NCBI RefSeq assembly: GCF_000344805.1
Contig: NC_020453.1
Location: forward strand, 1,488,001 to 1,552,000
Length of the DNA: 64,000 nt
From: Bradyrhizobium oligotrophicum S58
GTDB lineage: Bacteria; Pseudomonadota; Alphaproteobacteria; Rhizobiales; Xanthobacteraceae
Direction of reading: 5' to 3'
The notes below the pieces were generated by a model, which worked only from the letters and a program-made list of their open reading frames with translations, was not told the origin of the DNA and searched no databases. A program made the position numbers and the translations under genes. Shown here one piece after another: positions 8,458 through 17,014 of the stretch. Numbering within the stretch: position 1 is the stretch's first letter; each line of letters starts with the position of its first letter.

Positions 8458-9555
8458 ATGAGCGTGAAGGGCGCGACGCCGGCATCATCGGTGATCTTCC
8501 CGGGCCTGGCGGTCGCGCTGGTCGCGATCGTGACGGCGACGCATTATGACTTCACGCCTTCCGCCTCCGGCCTGGTCTTCGCCGCGGTGCTGCTGGTGAT
8601 CCTGTTCGGCACGGTGTTTGCGGCCGTTCATCACGCCGAGGTCATCGCGCACGAGATCGGCGAGCCGTTCGGCACGCTGCTCCTCACCTTGGCCGTGACG
8701 GTCATCGAGGTGGCGCTGATCGCCACCATCATGCTCGGCGACAAGGCGGCTCCGGCGCTGGCACGCGACACGGTGTTCGCGGTCGTGATGATCGTCTGCA
8801 ACGGCCTGGTCGGTATCTGTATCTTCATCGGCGGCCTGCGCTACCGCGAGCAGGATGTCCTGGTCTCCGGGGCCAATTTGTATCTGAGCGTGCTGTTCAC
8901 GATGGCGACCATCACGCTGGTGTTGCCGAATTATACGCTGACTTCGCCCGGTCCGGTCTATTCGGCCGTGCAACTCGGCTTCGTCAGCGTCGTCACGATC
9001 CTGCTCTACGCCGTGTTCCTGTACACCCAGACCACCCGCCATCGCGATTATTTCGTCGGCGCCGCTGCCGGGTTCAGCGATGACGATGTCCGGCTTCCGC
9101 CCGCCAAGATGGCGCTCAGTGTCGGGCTCCTGCTGCTCGCGCTGCTGGCGGTGGTGCTGCTCGCCAAGAAGTTCTCGCTGGTGGTCGATGCCGGCGTTGC
9201 GGCAACAGGCGCGCCGCCGGCGGTCGCAGGCGTGCTCGTGGCGCTGCTGATCCTGCTGCCGGAGAGTGTCGCCGCCCTCTCGGCAGCCCGCGCCAACGAC
9301 CTGCAGAAGAGCATCAATCTCGCGCTGGGCTCCTCGCTCGCGACCATCGGGATGACCATCCCGGCAGTGGCGGTCGCCGCCTATGTGCTCGACAAGCAGC
9401 TCGTCCTTGGGCTGGACGCGCAGGGGACGGTGCTGCTGGTCCTGACCTTCGTCCTGAGCATGCTGACCTTCGGCACCGGACGGACGAACATCCTGTTCGG
9501 GCTGGTACACATGGTCGTATTCGCGATATTCCTGTTCCTGCTCTTCGTGCCCTGA
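8458..9555 (+). CDS. chaA: calcium/cation:proton antiporter, ChaA/y4hA type
   Basis: 365 residues with about eleven membrane helices. Two acidic alpha-repeats of the cation/Ca2+ exchanger superfamily are visible: EPFGTLLLTLAVTVIEVALI near residue 66 and LPESVAALSAARANDLQKSI near residue 265. The closest family I recognise is ChaA and the rhizobial ionic transporter y4hA. It would export Ca2+ (or K+/Na+) against protons. ATG at 8458; the previous gene is also an antiporter, so this stretch looks devoted to ion homeostasis. A small cupin gene follows 15 bp later. Confidence 0.88.
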   Translation: MSVKGATPASSVIFPGLAVALVAIVTATHYDFTPSASGLVFAAVLLVILFGTVFAAVHHAEVIAHEIGEPFGTLLLTLAVTVIEVALIATIMLGDKAAPALARDTVFAVVMIVCNGLVGICIFIGGLRYREQDVLVSGANLYLSVLFTMATITLVLPNYTLTSPGPVYSAVQLGFVSVVTILLYAVFLYTQTTRHRDYFVGAAAGFSDDDVRLPPAKMALSVGLLLLALLAVVLLAKKFSLVVDAGVAATGAPPAVAGVLVALLILLPESVAALSAARANDLQKSINLALGSSLATIGMTIPAVAVAAYVLDKQLVLGLDAQGTVLLVLTFVLSMLTFGTGRTNILFGLVHMVVFAIFLFLLFVP

Positions 9556-9570
9556 TTCCAAGAGATCCCC

Positions 9571-9855
9571 ATGCTCAGCGCCCAATCCGATGTCCAGGTC
9601 GATACGCCCGAGGTCCGCGTCACGGAGTGGCGGCTGGCGCCCGGCAGTGCCACGGGTCGCCACATTCATGAGATGGATTACGTGATCGTGCCAGTCACCG
9701 CGGGCGAGATGACGATCGTGGCGCCCTCAGGCGAGCGCTCGAAGGCGCAGCTCGCGGTAGGGAAATCCTACTTCCGCAAGGCGGGGGTGGAGCACGACGT
9801 GCTTAACGAAACCGGATCTGAGATCGTCTTCCTGGAAGTTGAACTGAAGCCGTAA
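9571..9855 (+). CDS. cupin-domain protein
   Basis: 94 residues covering a single small beta-barrel. The first cupin motif is recognisable (GRHIHEMDYVIVPVTAGEM, with His-x-His and Glu metal ligands) and the second is weaker (YFRKAGVEHDVLNET, with one His). Function unknown; single-cupin proteins of this size bind small metabolites or have isomerase or dioxygenase activity. ATG 9571 follows chaA by 15 bp with AAGAGAT in front, so cotranscription is likely. Confidence 0.75.
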   Translation: MLSAQSDVQVDTPEVRVTEWRLAPGSATGRHIHEMDYVIVPVTAGEMTIVAPSGERSKAQLAVGKSYFRKAGVEHDVLNETGSEIVFLEVELKP

Positions 9856-10092
9856 CCAATTCTTTACCGGGATGCCGCTGATTGTGGTATCTCGAGCCGG
9901 CGATCCGAAAGCTGTGGCAGTGCCCGCGTGGTCTCGGACTGCGGCACGGCTTCGGTCTCAAAGGGTTTCAGGAAAACGACTTTCCGGCGTTCGCTCCCCG
10001 TGTCGCTGCTGGGCTGCGCGCTTCGGAAGGTGGGGAATGGTCCCTTAATTGTGCCTCAAAGTTCCCGCAAATACCGCGCGGGAGTGGTCAGC

Positions 10093-11016
10093 ATGCTGAA
10101 ATATCTCACCAAGTTCGCCATGGAGATCGTCCCCTCGGTGGTCGCCACCATCATCGGGGCGTACATCGTCAATCACTACATCAATACCAAGCCCGACGCG
10201 CCGCCATCGACCGTGGCCTCGATCGCGTCGGCTGCCTATGCCAAGCTGACCGGCTCCAAGTCCGATACCAAGGCCGACACTCCCAAATCCCTCGACAAGG
10301 GGGCCGACGGCGCCAAGCTGGAGGCCAAGGCCGACGCGAAGCCGGCTGAAACCTCTGCCGAGGTTTCGAATGTTCCCGCCCCGGGAATCAAGGCAAAGGG
10401 CATGTCGGAGAAGTCGCTGGCGGACAAGGCGGCCGAAAAGGCGGTCGAGGTGAAGCCGACGGAGACCGCGAGCCTGCCGGCCGAAACGGCGCGGCATCCG
10501 GTCTCGCCGCGCGAGAAGCTGATTGCGCGCGGTGCGCCGGCCGACGCGCCGGCAGCCCAGCAGGAAGACCGCCGCGACGCCGCCGATCTGGCGCGAGCTG
10601 CGATCGAAAGGTTGCGCGCCAGCGAGGGCAGGGGCGAGAAGCCAGCTGCCGAGAAGCCGTCTGGCGATGCCGGTCGTGACACGCCGCGTATCGTAACGGT
10701 GGCCCCGCAGGTCACTCCCGTGCGTCCGCTGCCGCCGCCGATCACCGTGTCCACGCCTCAAGCCGATCAGAGCGTCGCCGCTTCGACTGCGCCTGGTTCG
10801 ATTGCGCCTGGTTCGTCCGGTGCGAACCCGTCCTACACGGGATCACTGCAGCCTGATGGCCGTCCCACGCCGCCAGCCGAGATTCCTGCGCGCCAGTTGC
10901 GTCCGCTCGACCTGCGCGCCGAGAGGGATCCGTCGATCAAGGACCAGATGTCCAGCGTGGCACAGGACATGATGTCCGCGGCCAAGTCGGTGTTCCACTC
11001 GGTGCTGCCGAAGTAA
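10093..11016 (+). CDS. membrane-anchored Ala/Pro/Lys-rich protein, unknown
   Basis: 307 residues from ATG 10093 (GGAG at 10081). One N-terminal hydrophobic helix (residues about 9-27, EIVPSVVATIIGAYIVNHYI) is followed by a long Ala/Lys/Pro-rich, probably disordered stretch, with a short conserved-looking end (KDQMSSVAQDMMSAAKSVF). The frame is open upstream to 9928, but that part looks non-coding. I recognise no domain. The layout of anchor plus flexible linker plus short amphipathic end would fit a periplasm-spanning or polar scaffold protein, which is only a guess. A strong terminator follows. Confidence 0.7.
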   Translation: MLKYLTKFAMEIVPSVVATIIGAYIVNHYINTKPDAPPSTVASIASAAYAKLTGSKSDTKADTPKSLDKGADGAKLEAKADAKPAETSAEVSNVPAPGIKAKGMSEKSLADKAAEKAVEVKPTETASLPAETARHPVSPREKLIARGAPADAPAAQQEDRRDAADLARAAIERLRASEGRGEKPAAEKPSGDAGRDTPRIVTVAPQVTPVRPLPPPITVSTPQADQSVAASTAPGSIAPGSSGANPSYTGSLQPDGRPTPPAEIPARQLRPLDLRAERDPSIKDQMSSVAQDMMSAAKSVFHSVLPK

Positions 11017-11052
11017 CGCCGGTCCGACCAGATCAGGTGCTACGATCTATCG

Positions 11053-11084
11053 AAGCGGCGGACCGGTTGGTCCGCCGCTTTTCG
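11053..11084 (+). terminator. rho-independent terminator
   Basis: Perfect 12-bp stem AAGCGGCGGACC / GGTCCGCCGCTT with a GGTT loop and a short T-rich tail, 36 bp after the preceding stop. Confidence 0.85.
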
Positions 11085-11162
11085 TTTGATCGCCTGAAAT
11101 TGGCTGATCGCCCGGGATCGGCAGCCGGCTGATCAAAGCAGCGCCAAAAAAAAGCACCAAAA

Positions 11163-11192
11163 CAAAAACGCGAGCCCCAAGGGGCCCGCGCT
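11163..11192 (-). terminator. rpsU terminator
   Basis: On the minus strand, a GCGCGGGCCCC / GGGGCTCGCG stem with a TT loop region runs into TTTTTGTTTT, 30 bp after the rpsU stop. Confidence 0.8.
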
Positions 11193-11222
11193 TTCAGAAA
11201 TCGTCGGATTGATCTGTGCCGA

Positions 11223-11525
11223 TCAGCGCGGCGCGCCCGGACGGGGACCTGCGCCCGGACCACGACCGGCGCCACGATCACCACCTGCGCCGGCGCCGAA
11301 CACCGGCTTCGGCTTCATCGGCAGCAGGCCTTCACGCTGCAGCTTCTTGCGGGCCAGCTTGCGCGCACGGCGCACGGCTTCGGCCTTCTCGCGGGCTTTC
11401 TTCTCGGAGGGCTTCTCGTAATGGCCGCGGAGCTTCATCTCGCGGAAAATGCCCTCGCGCTGCATCTTCTTCTTGAGCGCCTTGAGGGCTTGATCGACAT
11501 TGTTATCGCGAACGAGAACCTGCAC
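11223..11525 (-). CDS. rpsU: 30S ribosomal protein S21
   Basis: Small-subunit ribosomal protein that helps 16S rRNA pair with mRNA leaders. The core [20 protein letters not shown] through [11 protein letters not shown] is typical S21. At 100 residues it is longer than the usual 70: a Gly/Arg/Pro-rich tail from about residue 77 ([17 protein letters not shown]) has been added, as in other rhizobial S21 proteins. It stands alone, with its own terminator. Confidence 0.95.
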   Translation of the reverse strand: MQVLVRDNNVDQALKALKKKMQREGIFREMKLRGHYEKPSEKKAREKAEAVRRARKLARKKLQREGLLPMKPKPVFGAGAGGDRGAGRGPGAGPRPGAPR

Positions 11526-11692
11526 GCGGCATCCTCTTTCTCAGTCTATCGGTTTGAATTCGGCTGAAGCAAAGGGCCGGCAAATGGCCTCGCCCTTAAC
11601 CTTGAGGGCGCCCGTGTATCAGACAAGCCCGCCCCTGTCCACCCGCTGACGGGCTCTTAACGGCAAGTTTCACGAGGTGGAAGCGGTTTATT

Positions 11693-12802
11693 TCAGCCCT
11701 GCTTGGGAGGGAGTGGCGAGACCTGGGTGACGTGCCCCATTTTGCGGCCCGGGCGAGCAGCGCCCTTGCCATAAAGGTGCACGGTTGCGCCGGGAACCGT
11801 GAGCCATTGCTCATAGCTGTCGATCTCGTCGCCAATCAGATTGGTCATCGTGACATGCCCGTGGCGTAGCGGCTTGCCCAGCGGCCAGCCGGCGATCGCC
11901 CGGATGTGTTGCTCGAACTGCGAGATCGAGGCGCCATCGAGGGTCCAGTGACCGGAATTGTGCACCCGGGGTGCGATCTCGTTGACCAGCACGCCGGGCG
12001 CGCGCCCGTTTGATACGACGAACATTTCCACGGCCAGCACGCCGACATAATCGAGCGCGGTCGCGATCCGGCTCGCGATGTCCCTGGCTTCTTCGGCGAG
12101 CGCATCCGGAATGGCCGCCGGCGCGCGCGACACCTTCAGAATGTGATCGCGATGCTCGTTCTCGGTGACGTCGAAGCACTCGACCTGTCCATCGGCGGCC
12201 CGTGCCGCAACCACCGAAATCTCGCGCTCGAACGGAACGAAGGCCTCGAGAATTGCCGATTTGGTGCCGAGCTCGGCCCAGACCCGCTCGAGGTCGTCGC
12301 CCTGGTGGATCTTGACCTGGCCCTTGCCGTCATAGCCGAACCGCCGCGTCTTCAGCACGGCCGGCTGGCCGATCAGAAAGGCCGCTTCGCGCAAAGCGGC
12401 CAGCGAGGACACGTCGGCATAGTCAGCGGTCCGGATGCCGAGAGAGGTGACGAAATCCTTCTCGGTCAGCCGATCCTGCGTCGTCTCCAGCGCAGAGCGG
12501 CTCGGCAGCACCGGGCGCCGTGCCGCCAGCACCATGGCGGCGGCCGAGGGCACGTTCTCGAACTCATAGGTGACGACGTCGACGTCGTTTGCGAACAGCT
12601 CCAGTGCTTCGACGTCGGCATATTCAGCGCAGGTGGCGTTGAGGACCACGTCGAAGGCGGGGGAGTCCGGGTCTGGTGAGAACACCTGGCAGCGCAGTCC
12701 GAGCCGCGCCGCGGCAAGGGCCAGCATGCGGCCGAGCTGGCCGCCGCCCAGGATGCCGATGGTGTCGCCGGGCTTCAGCTTCACCCGATTGGACCCGGTC
12801 AC
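11693..12802 (-). CDS. purK: 5-(carboxyamino)imidazole ribonucleotide synthase
   Basis: ATP-grasp enzyme that makes N5-CAIR from AIR, bicarbonate and ATP in purine synthesis. 369 residues; N-terminal [15 protein letters not shown]-binding [17 protein letters not shown], and the metal/ATP site [14 protein letters not shown] are all present. It begins with GTG at 12802 overlapping the purE stop (GTGA), so the two are translationally coupled. Confidence 0.96.
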   Translation of the reverse strand: MTGSNRVKLKPGDTIGILGGGQLGRMLALAAARLGLRCQVFSPDPDSPAFDVVLNATCAEYADVEALELFANDVDVVTYEFENVPSAAAMVLAARRPVLPSRSALETTQDRLTEKDFVTSLGIRTADYADVSSLAALREAAFLIGQPAVLKTRRFGYDGKGQVKIHQGDDLERVWAELGTKSAILEAFVPFEREISVVAARAADGQVECFDVTENEHRDHILKVSRAPAAIPDALAEEARDIASRIATALDYVGVLAVEMFVVSNGRAPGVLVNEIAPRVHNSGHWTLDGASISQFEQHIRAIAGWPLGKPLRHGHVTMTNLIGDEIDSYEQWLTVPGATVHLYGKGAARPGRKMGHVTQVSPLPPKQG

Positions 12803-13287
12803 GCCGCGCCCTCCGGACGTTCGGCGATCGCATTGGTCTGCGCCTGGCGCCAGGCCGAAAGGCGGTCAGCCAGCGCGGGATCCGACAGCGCCAGTACGCT
12901 TGCCGCCAGCAGCGCCGCATTGATCGCGCCCGACTTGCCGATGGCGAGTGTTCCGACCGGAATTCCGGCCGGCATCTGGACGATGGAATAGAGGGAGTCG
13001 ACCCCGGACAGCGCCTTGGATTCAACGGGAACGCCGAACACGGGCAGCTCCGTCAGCGACGCCGTCATGCCCGGCAGGTGCGCTGCGCCGCCCGCGCCGG
13101 CGATCACGACCTTGAAGCCGGCCGCCTTGGCGCCCTTCGCAAATGCAAACAGCCGATCAGGGGTGCGGTGTGCCGACACGATCCGGGCGTCGTAGCTCAC
13201 GCCAAGTGCACCGAGTGTATCGGCGGCATGGCGCATGGTATCCCAGTCCGACTGGCTTCCCATGATGATGGCGATCGGGGCGGTCAT
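12799..13287 (-). CDS. purE: N5-CAIR mutase, class I PurE
   Basis: Converts N5-CAIR to CAIR. 162 residues from ATG 13287; signature [10 protein letters not shown] near residue 9 with catalytic-site SAHRTPDR near residue 40 and [10 protein letters not shown] near 68. The open frame extends upstream to 13359, but the conserved start [15 protein letters not shown] fixes the ATG at 13287. First gene of purE-purK; the adjacent pair explains the two-step bacterial route. Confidence 0.96.
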   Translation of the reverse strand: MTAPIAIIMGSQSDWDTMRHAADTLGALGVSYDARIVSAHRTPDRLFAFAKGAKAAGFKVVIAGAGGAAHLPGMTASLTELPVFGVPVESKALSGVDSLYSIVQMPAGIPVGTLAIGKSGAINAALLAASVLALSDPALADRLSAWRQAQTNAIAERPEGAA

Positions 13288-13435
13288 GAACTCAATTCTT
13301 CTCGGGAATCCATCAGCATGGGCCGGAGTATAGGATCGGTCCCGACAGCGGCAAGCCATGGCATGGAGGTCTGAATGGACTATCCTGTCTTGGTTAAACC
13401 CGGCAAGTCCAAACCTCGGTGCGGCAAGGGATCCG

Positions 13436-14107
13436 ATGAAAAAGAAGCGGATGAAGAAGCTGGGACCAGCCGGCAGGCGCGGAACCCGCTACCGCCGAAA
13501 GGCCTTGCCGGGGGTACGATCGCCGGGTCCCGGCTCCGGACCGGCAGGCGCCCGGCAGACCATCCGACGGCTCAGGACTGAGCTCGTCGTGGCGCGGGCT
13601 CGCATCGAGGAGCTGACGGCCTCCGCCGAGCGCGATTTCCTGCTCGACATCTTCAATCGCCGCGGCTTCGCTCGCGAGCTCCACCGCTCGATCGCTTTCA
13701 TCAAGCGCTATGACGCCACCGGTGCCCTGGTCGTGCTCGATGTCGATCGTCTGAAGCCGATCAACGATACGTTCGGCCATGCAGCGGGTGACGAGGTCCT
13801 GAAGGCCGTCGCACGCATCCTCAGTGAGCAGGTCCGTTCCTCCGACGTGATCGGCCGGCTTGGTGGCGATGAGTTCGGCGTGCTGCTGTGGCACCTCAGC
13901 GAGTCCGATGCGCGCGCCAAGGCGGCCGAGCTGGAGGAAGCGATCGACAGGCTGAGCTTCACCTTCGGTGATCAGACCGTCCGTGCAGGCGCATCAGCCG
14001 GAGTGGCCCTGCTGGACAAGCGCGTCAATCCGGTGCGCGCGCTGGAGGAGGCCGACCGTGCGATGTACATCCGCAAGGCGCAGCGTCGGCACGAGGTCCG
14101 TGCCTGA
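13436..14107 (+). CDS. diguanylate cyclase (GGDEF)
   Basis: 223 residues from ATG 13436 (AAGGG in front). A short basic N-terminus and a coiled-coil-like helix (residues about 43-65) precede a complete GGDEF domain (about 70-215) with intact RLGGDEFG active site and substrate motif [16 protein letters not shown]. It should make cyclic di-GMP from GTP. No sensor domain or membrane helix is seen, so activation probably depends on partner binding. Starting at 13358 instead would add 26 residues of doubtful character. Confidence 0.88.
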   Translation: MKKKRMKKLGPAGRRGTRYRRKALPGVRSPGPGSGPAGARQTIRRLRTELVVARARIEELTASAERDFLLDIFNRRGFARELHRSIAFIKRYDATGALVVLDVDRLKPINDTFGHAAGDEVLKAVARILSEQVRSSDVIGRLGGDEFGVLLWHLSESDARAKAAELEEAIDRLSFTFGDQTVRAGASAGVALLDKRVNPVRALEEADRAMYIRKAQRRHEVRA

Positions 14108-14164
14108 CCGGCAGGGGGCTCTCGAAGTCTCCGCCAGCTACATGCCGTTCGCCGGCAGGGCGTG

Positions 14165-14416
14165 TCACAGCTCGCCGAGATCGTCGGGCAACTCGCCGAA
14201 TGTGTGCAGCAGCCGCGCGTCGTTGAATTCCCCCATCAACGGATCGCCGCTGCGGCTGAAGGCGACGGCCCCGATGTTGTCCGGCAGGCGCGACATTGCC
14301 TCCGCCCGACGGAGCGCCGCCGACGAGCTCTGGCATTCCTCGGCCGCTCCTGCAACCAACATGCCTGCATCGTCTCGCCTGAACGGCATTGCGACGTAGT
14401 AGGTGATATCAGGCAT
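14165..14416 (-). CDS. conserved small protein, unknown
   Basis: 83 residues beginning MPDITYYVAMPFRRDDAGML. The ATG at 14416 is preceded by a strong GAGGAGGA site, better than the upstream start at 14500. The pattern (aromatic-rich start, central Ala/Arg/Glu helix, then VAFSRSGDPLMGEFNDARLL) looks like a folded alpha/beta protein; I recognise no family. It lies just after the diguanylate cyclase in convergent orientation and downstream of another small protein on the same strand. Confidence 0.6.
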   Translation of the reverse strand: MPDITYYVAMPFRRDDAGMLVAGAAEECQSSSAALRRAEAMSRLPDNIGAVAFSRSGDPLMGEFNDARLLHTFGELPDDLGEL

Positions 14417-14496
14417 TGCACGCTCCTCCTCGTCCTTGTCGAGACTCCGGGCAAGTGCAGTCGTGATCGTCTGGAGGGCCTCAGAGGGCGGCGTGC

Positions 14497-14709
14497 TCAA
14501 GCCGCATTGCTCTGCGCGTCGTCCGAGGCAGTGTTCGGCATGCAGCCGCAGGAGATCGCGACGCGCAGCTCCAGCAGCTCGAGTTCGAGATATTCATTCG
14601 CCATGATCAGCGCCTTGATGGTCGAGCGCAGATTGCCGTCGCACATTGCGATGGCCTGATCGCAGGCCTGTTCGTAGAGTCGGTCTTGTGGGGAGAAGGA
14701 GGCGGGCAT
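14497..14709 (-). CDS. conserved small helical protein, unknown
   Basis: 70 residues from ATG 14709, which has AAGGA at a spacing of eight bases; ATG 14718 would be too close to that site. The sequence (ACDQAIAMCDGNLRSTIKAL, ANEYLELELLELRVAI) is predicted fully helical. No family recognised. It lies 80 bp upstream of the next small protein on the same strand and the two may be cotranscribed. Confidence 0.55.
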   Translation of the reverse strand: MPASFSPQDRLYEQACDQAIAMCDGNLRSTIKALIMANEYLELELLELRVAISCGCMPNTASDDAQSNAA

Positions 14710-14865
14710 GAGATCCATCCTTGTTGCCGTCGGAGGGCGCGCGAATGGTTTAATTGTTCCTGTTTTGTTCCAGATTGTCAATACGCCTCGTACGCCAAGC
14801 GTTCACGGGGCGATCCGCACCGAAAAGGCCAAGAGCGCTCAAGGGTCAAAAGTGCTGACGCTTCG

Positions 14866-15072
14866 TCAGGCGATGATGTCGGGAGTAATCTGATCTTCGA
14901 TGAACGCGATCCGATCGCGGAGCAGGAGCTTTCGCTTCTTCAGCCGTTGCAGCCGCAACAAATCGGGCGCGGGCGATTGATGCAAAGCGTCAATCGCCGC
15001 GTCGAGGTCGCGGTGCTCCTGCTGCAGGCGCGCGAGTTCGGCCTGCAGTTCGCGCTCGTCTTGTTCAGCCAT
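14866..15072 (-). CDS. YdcH-like protein (DUF465)
   Basis: 68 residues, almost entirely charged helix: LQQEHRDLDAAIDALHQSP, then LQRLKKRKLLLRDRIAFIED. The pattern of a heptad helix, a short turn with DLLRLQRLKKRKL, and a second helix is typical of the DUF465/YdcH family, a short antiparallel hairpin of unknown role. A second copy with the same plan lies 290 bp away on the other strand. Confidence 0.8.
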   Translation of the reverse strand: MAEQDERELQAELARLQQEHRDLDAAIDALHQSPAPDLLRLQRLKKRKLLLRDRIAFIEDQITPDIIA

Positions 15073-15362
15073 GATCTATGATAGCAAAAAAGCGGAAGGA
15101 AGTGGAAAGCCTTGCAAAGGCGGGCGCAAATATTGCGCTTGCGAAGCTGATGCGCAAGTCGTGAACAACATGATCTCTGCAGCTGTCCCGTGAATTTCGG
15201 GTTGGCGTCAGCTTTAGATTCGTCCGCATCTGCTCACGCTTCGTTACACACGGCGCTCAAATTTGTATGTGCGGTCTTTTGGCCCCATCGACAGGTCAAG
15301 CGACTTGTGTACACTCGTTGGTCCTGGTCGAATCTCAGGTTCACCTACCGAGGAGGTTTCGA

Positions 15363-15548
15363 ATGGCCATTCAGGCGCATCTCGTTGAACTGGAGCGTAA
15401 GCACAAAGTTCTTGAAAACGAATTGCACCAAGCGCTCCTGCATCCATCGACGGACGATCTGAGAATTGCTGAGCTGAAGCGACGTAAATTGATGGTGAAG
15501 GATGAGATCGAGCGCCTGAGACAGGTCACCACCGAAACAATTCACTGA
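15363..15548 (+). CDS. YdcH-like protein (DUF465), second copy
   Basis: 61 residues from ATG 15363 with AGGAGG at 15350. HLVELERKHKVLENELHQAL, a turn with DDLRIAELKRRKLMVKDEIE, then a short end: the same helical hairpin as the gene at 14866-15072. The two genes diverge from a shared 290-bp gap. It is the better expressed-looking of the pair because of the near-perfect ribosome site. Confidence 0.82.
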   Translation: MAIQAHLVELERKHKVLENELHQALLHPSTDDLRIAELKRRKLMVKDEIERLRQVTTETIH

Positions 15549-15700
15549 TCTGTGACTGACAACAATCCACGCAACATCTGACCGCAAGTTCGCGCGCGCT
15601 GGGATGGTGATCGCTCCATCCCAGGCGCAATTTGATGCAAATCGTGATCGAGCTTACGCGCCAGTCCGCCGCGCTATCTGATTTCGATTGTCGTTATTCG

Positions 15701-16804
15701 TCAGCTCTCGGTGAGTTCGCCGACATGAGCCGCGATCGCCAGCGATGACGTCAATCCCGGCGATTCGATTCCAAACAGGTTGATCAGCCCGTCCACGCCG
15801 TGATCGCGCGGGCCCTGGACGACGAAGTCCTGCGACGCCACGGCAGGCGGTACGATCTTCGGCCGGATGCCGGAATAGCTCGGCATCAGCGCGCCGTCCG
15901 GCAGCGCCGGCCAGTATTTGCGGATCGCCGGATAGAAGCGCTCGGCGCGCGCGGGATCGACGGCGTAGTCGATCGTATCGATCCATTCGACATCGGGACC
16001 GAACCGTGCCTGGCCCGCCATGTCGAGCGTCAGATGGACGCCGAGACCGCCGGGCTCCGGTACCGGGTAGATCAGGCGCGTGAACGGCGCCCTGGCGTTG
16101 CAGCTGAAGTAGTTACCCTTGGCGAGATAAGGGGTGGGCGCCAACGACGGCGGCATGCCGTCGATCAGCCGGGCCACGTCGGGCGCGTTCAGGCCGGCTG
16201 CGTTGACCAGCAGACGGCAGGCCAGGGTCATCGGCTGTTCGCCGCCGGTCTCGACCTCGATCACGCCACCTGCGACCTTGGCGCGCAACAGCGGCGTGTG
16301 GAAGGCGAGGGCGCCGCCGGCGTCCTCGATCTCGCCGCGCAGCGACAGCATGTAGGCATGGCTGTCGAGGATGCCGGTGGAGGGCGACAGCAGGGCCGCC
16401 TCGCAGGCGAGCGCCGGCTCCATGGTCCGGGCTTCGGAACCCGACAACAGTCGCATGCCTTCGACGCCGTTGGCCTCGGCATGGGCGCGGATGCCCTGCA
16501 GCTTCTCTGTCTCGGCCGGATTGGTGGCGACGATCAGCTTGCCGCAGTTGCGGTAGGGCACGCCATGCTCGTCGCAATAGCGGTATAATAGACGTTTGCC
16601 GGCCACGCAGAACCGGGCCATCAGGCTGCCGGCCTTATAGTAGATGCCGGCATGGATCACCTCGCTGTTGCGAGACGATGTCACCGTGCCGATGCCCTCG
16701 GCCGCCTCGAGGACGATGACTTCCCGGCCTGCCTTGGCCAATTGGCGGGCTACGGCAAGTCCGACGACGCCGGCTCCGACGACGACGCAATCGACGCTAT
16801 CCAT
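15701..16804 (-). CDS. FAD-dependent oxidoreductase, L-2-hydroxyglutarate oxidase-like
   Basis: 367 residues of the DAO superfamily. The N-terminal FAD motif is [17 protein letters not shown] with the acidic ribose ligand at VIVLEA. The following [19 protein letters not shown] is the signature of the L-2-hydroxyglutarate oxidase/LhgO group, as is the C-terminal [14 protein letters not shown]. It probably oxidises a 2-hydroxy acid and passes electrons to quinone or oxygen. It stands alone between the YdcH gene and a large signalling protein. Confidence 0.82.
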   Translation of the reverse strand: MDSVDCVVVGAGVVGLAVARQLAKAGREVIVLEAAEGIGTVTSSRNSEVIHAGIYYKAGSLMARFCVAGKRLLYRYCDEHGVPYRNCGKLIVATNPAETEKLQGIRAHAEANGVEGMRLLSGSEARTMEPALACEAALLSPSTGILDSHAYMLSLRGEIEDAGGALAFHTPLLRAKVAGGVIEVETGGEQPMTLACRLLVNAAGLNAPDVARLIDGMPPSLAPTPYLAKGNYFSCNARAPFTRLIYPVPEPGGLGVHLTLDMAGQARFGPDVEWIDTIDYAVDPARAERFYPAIRKYWPALPDGALMPSYSGIRPKIVPPAVASQDFVVQGPRDHGVDGLINLFGIESPGLTSSLAIAAHVGELTES

Positions 16805-17014
16805 GGGTAGTCCCGAGACGATCCGGAGAAGTCATTGCTTGTTGCAATCCCTGGTGGGTGGAACCTTGGCCCCGCACGCCGCGGCTTAGCAATCCGTTCA
16901 TCATAGGAGGTCATTGACCGAATTTGCTTCGTCTTTTTCGAAGTTTCTGCAAGCCGTTTACCCGATCCCAACAGGTGAAGCCAGACAATGCCATCCGAAT
17001 ACCGCGGGTGATTG

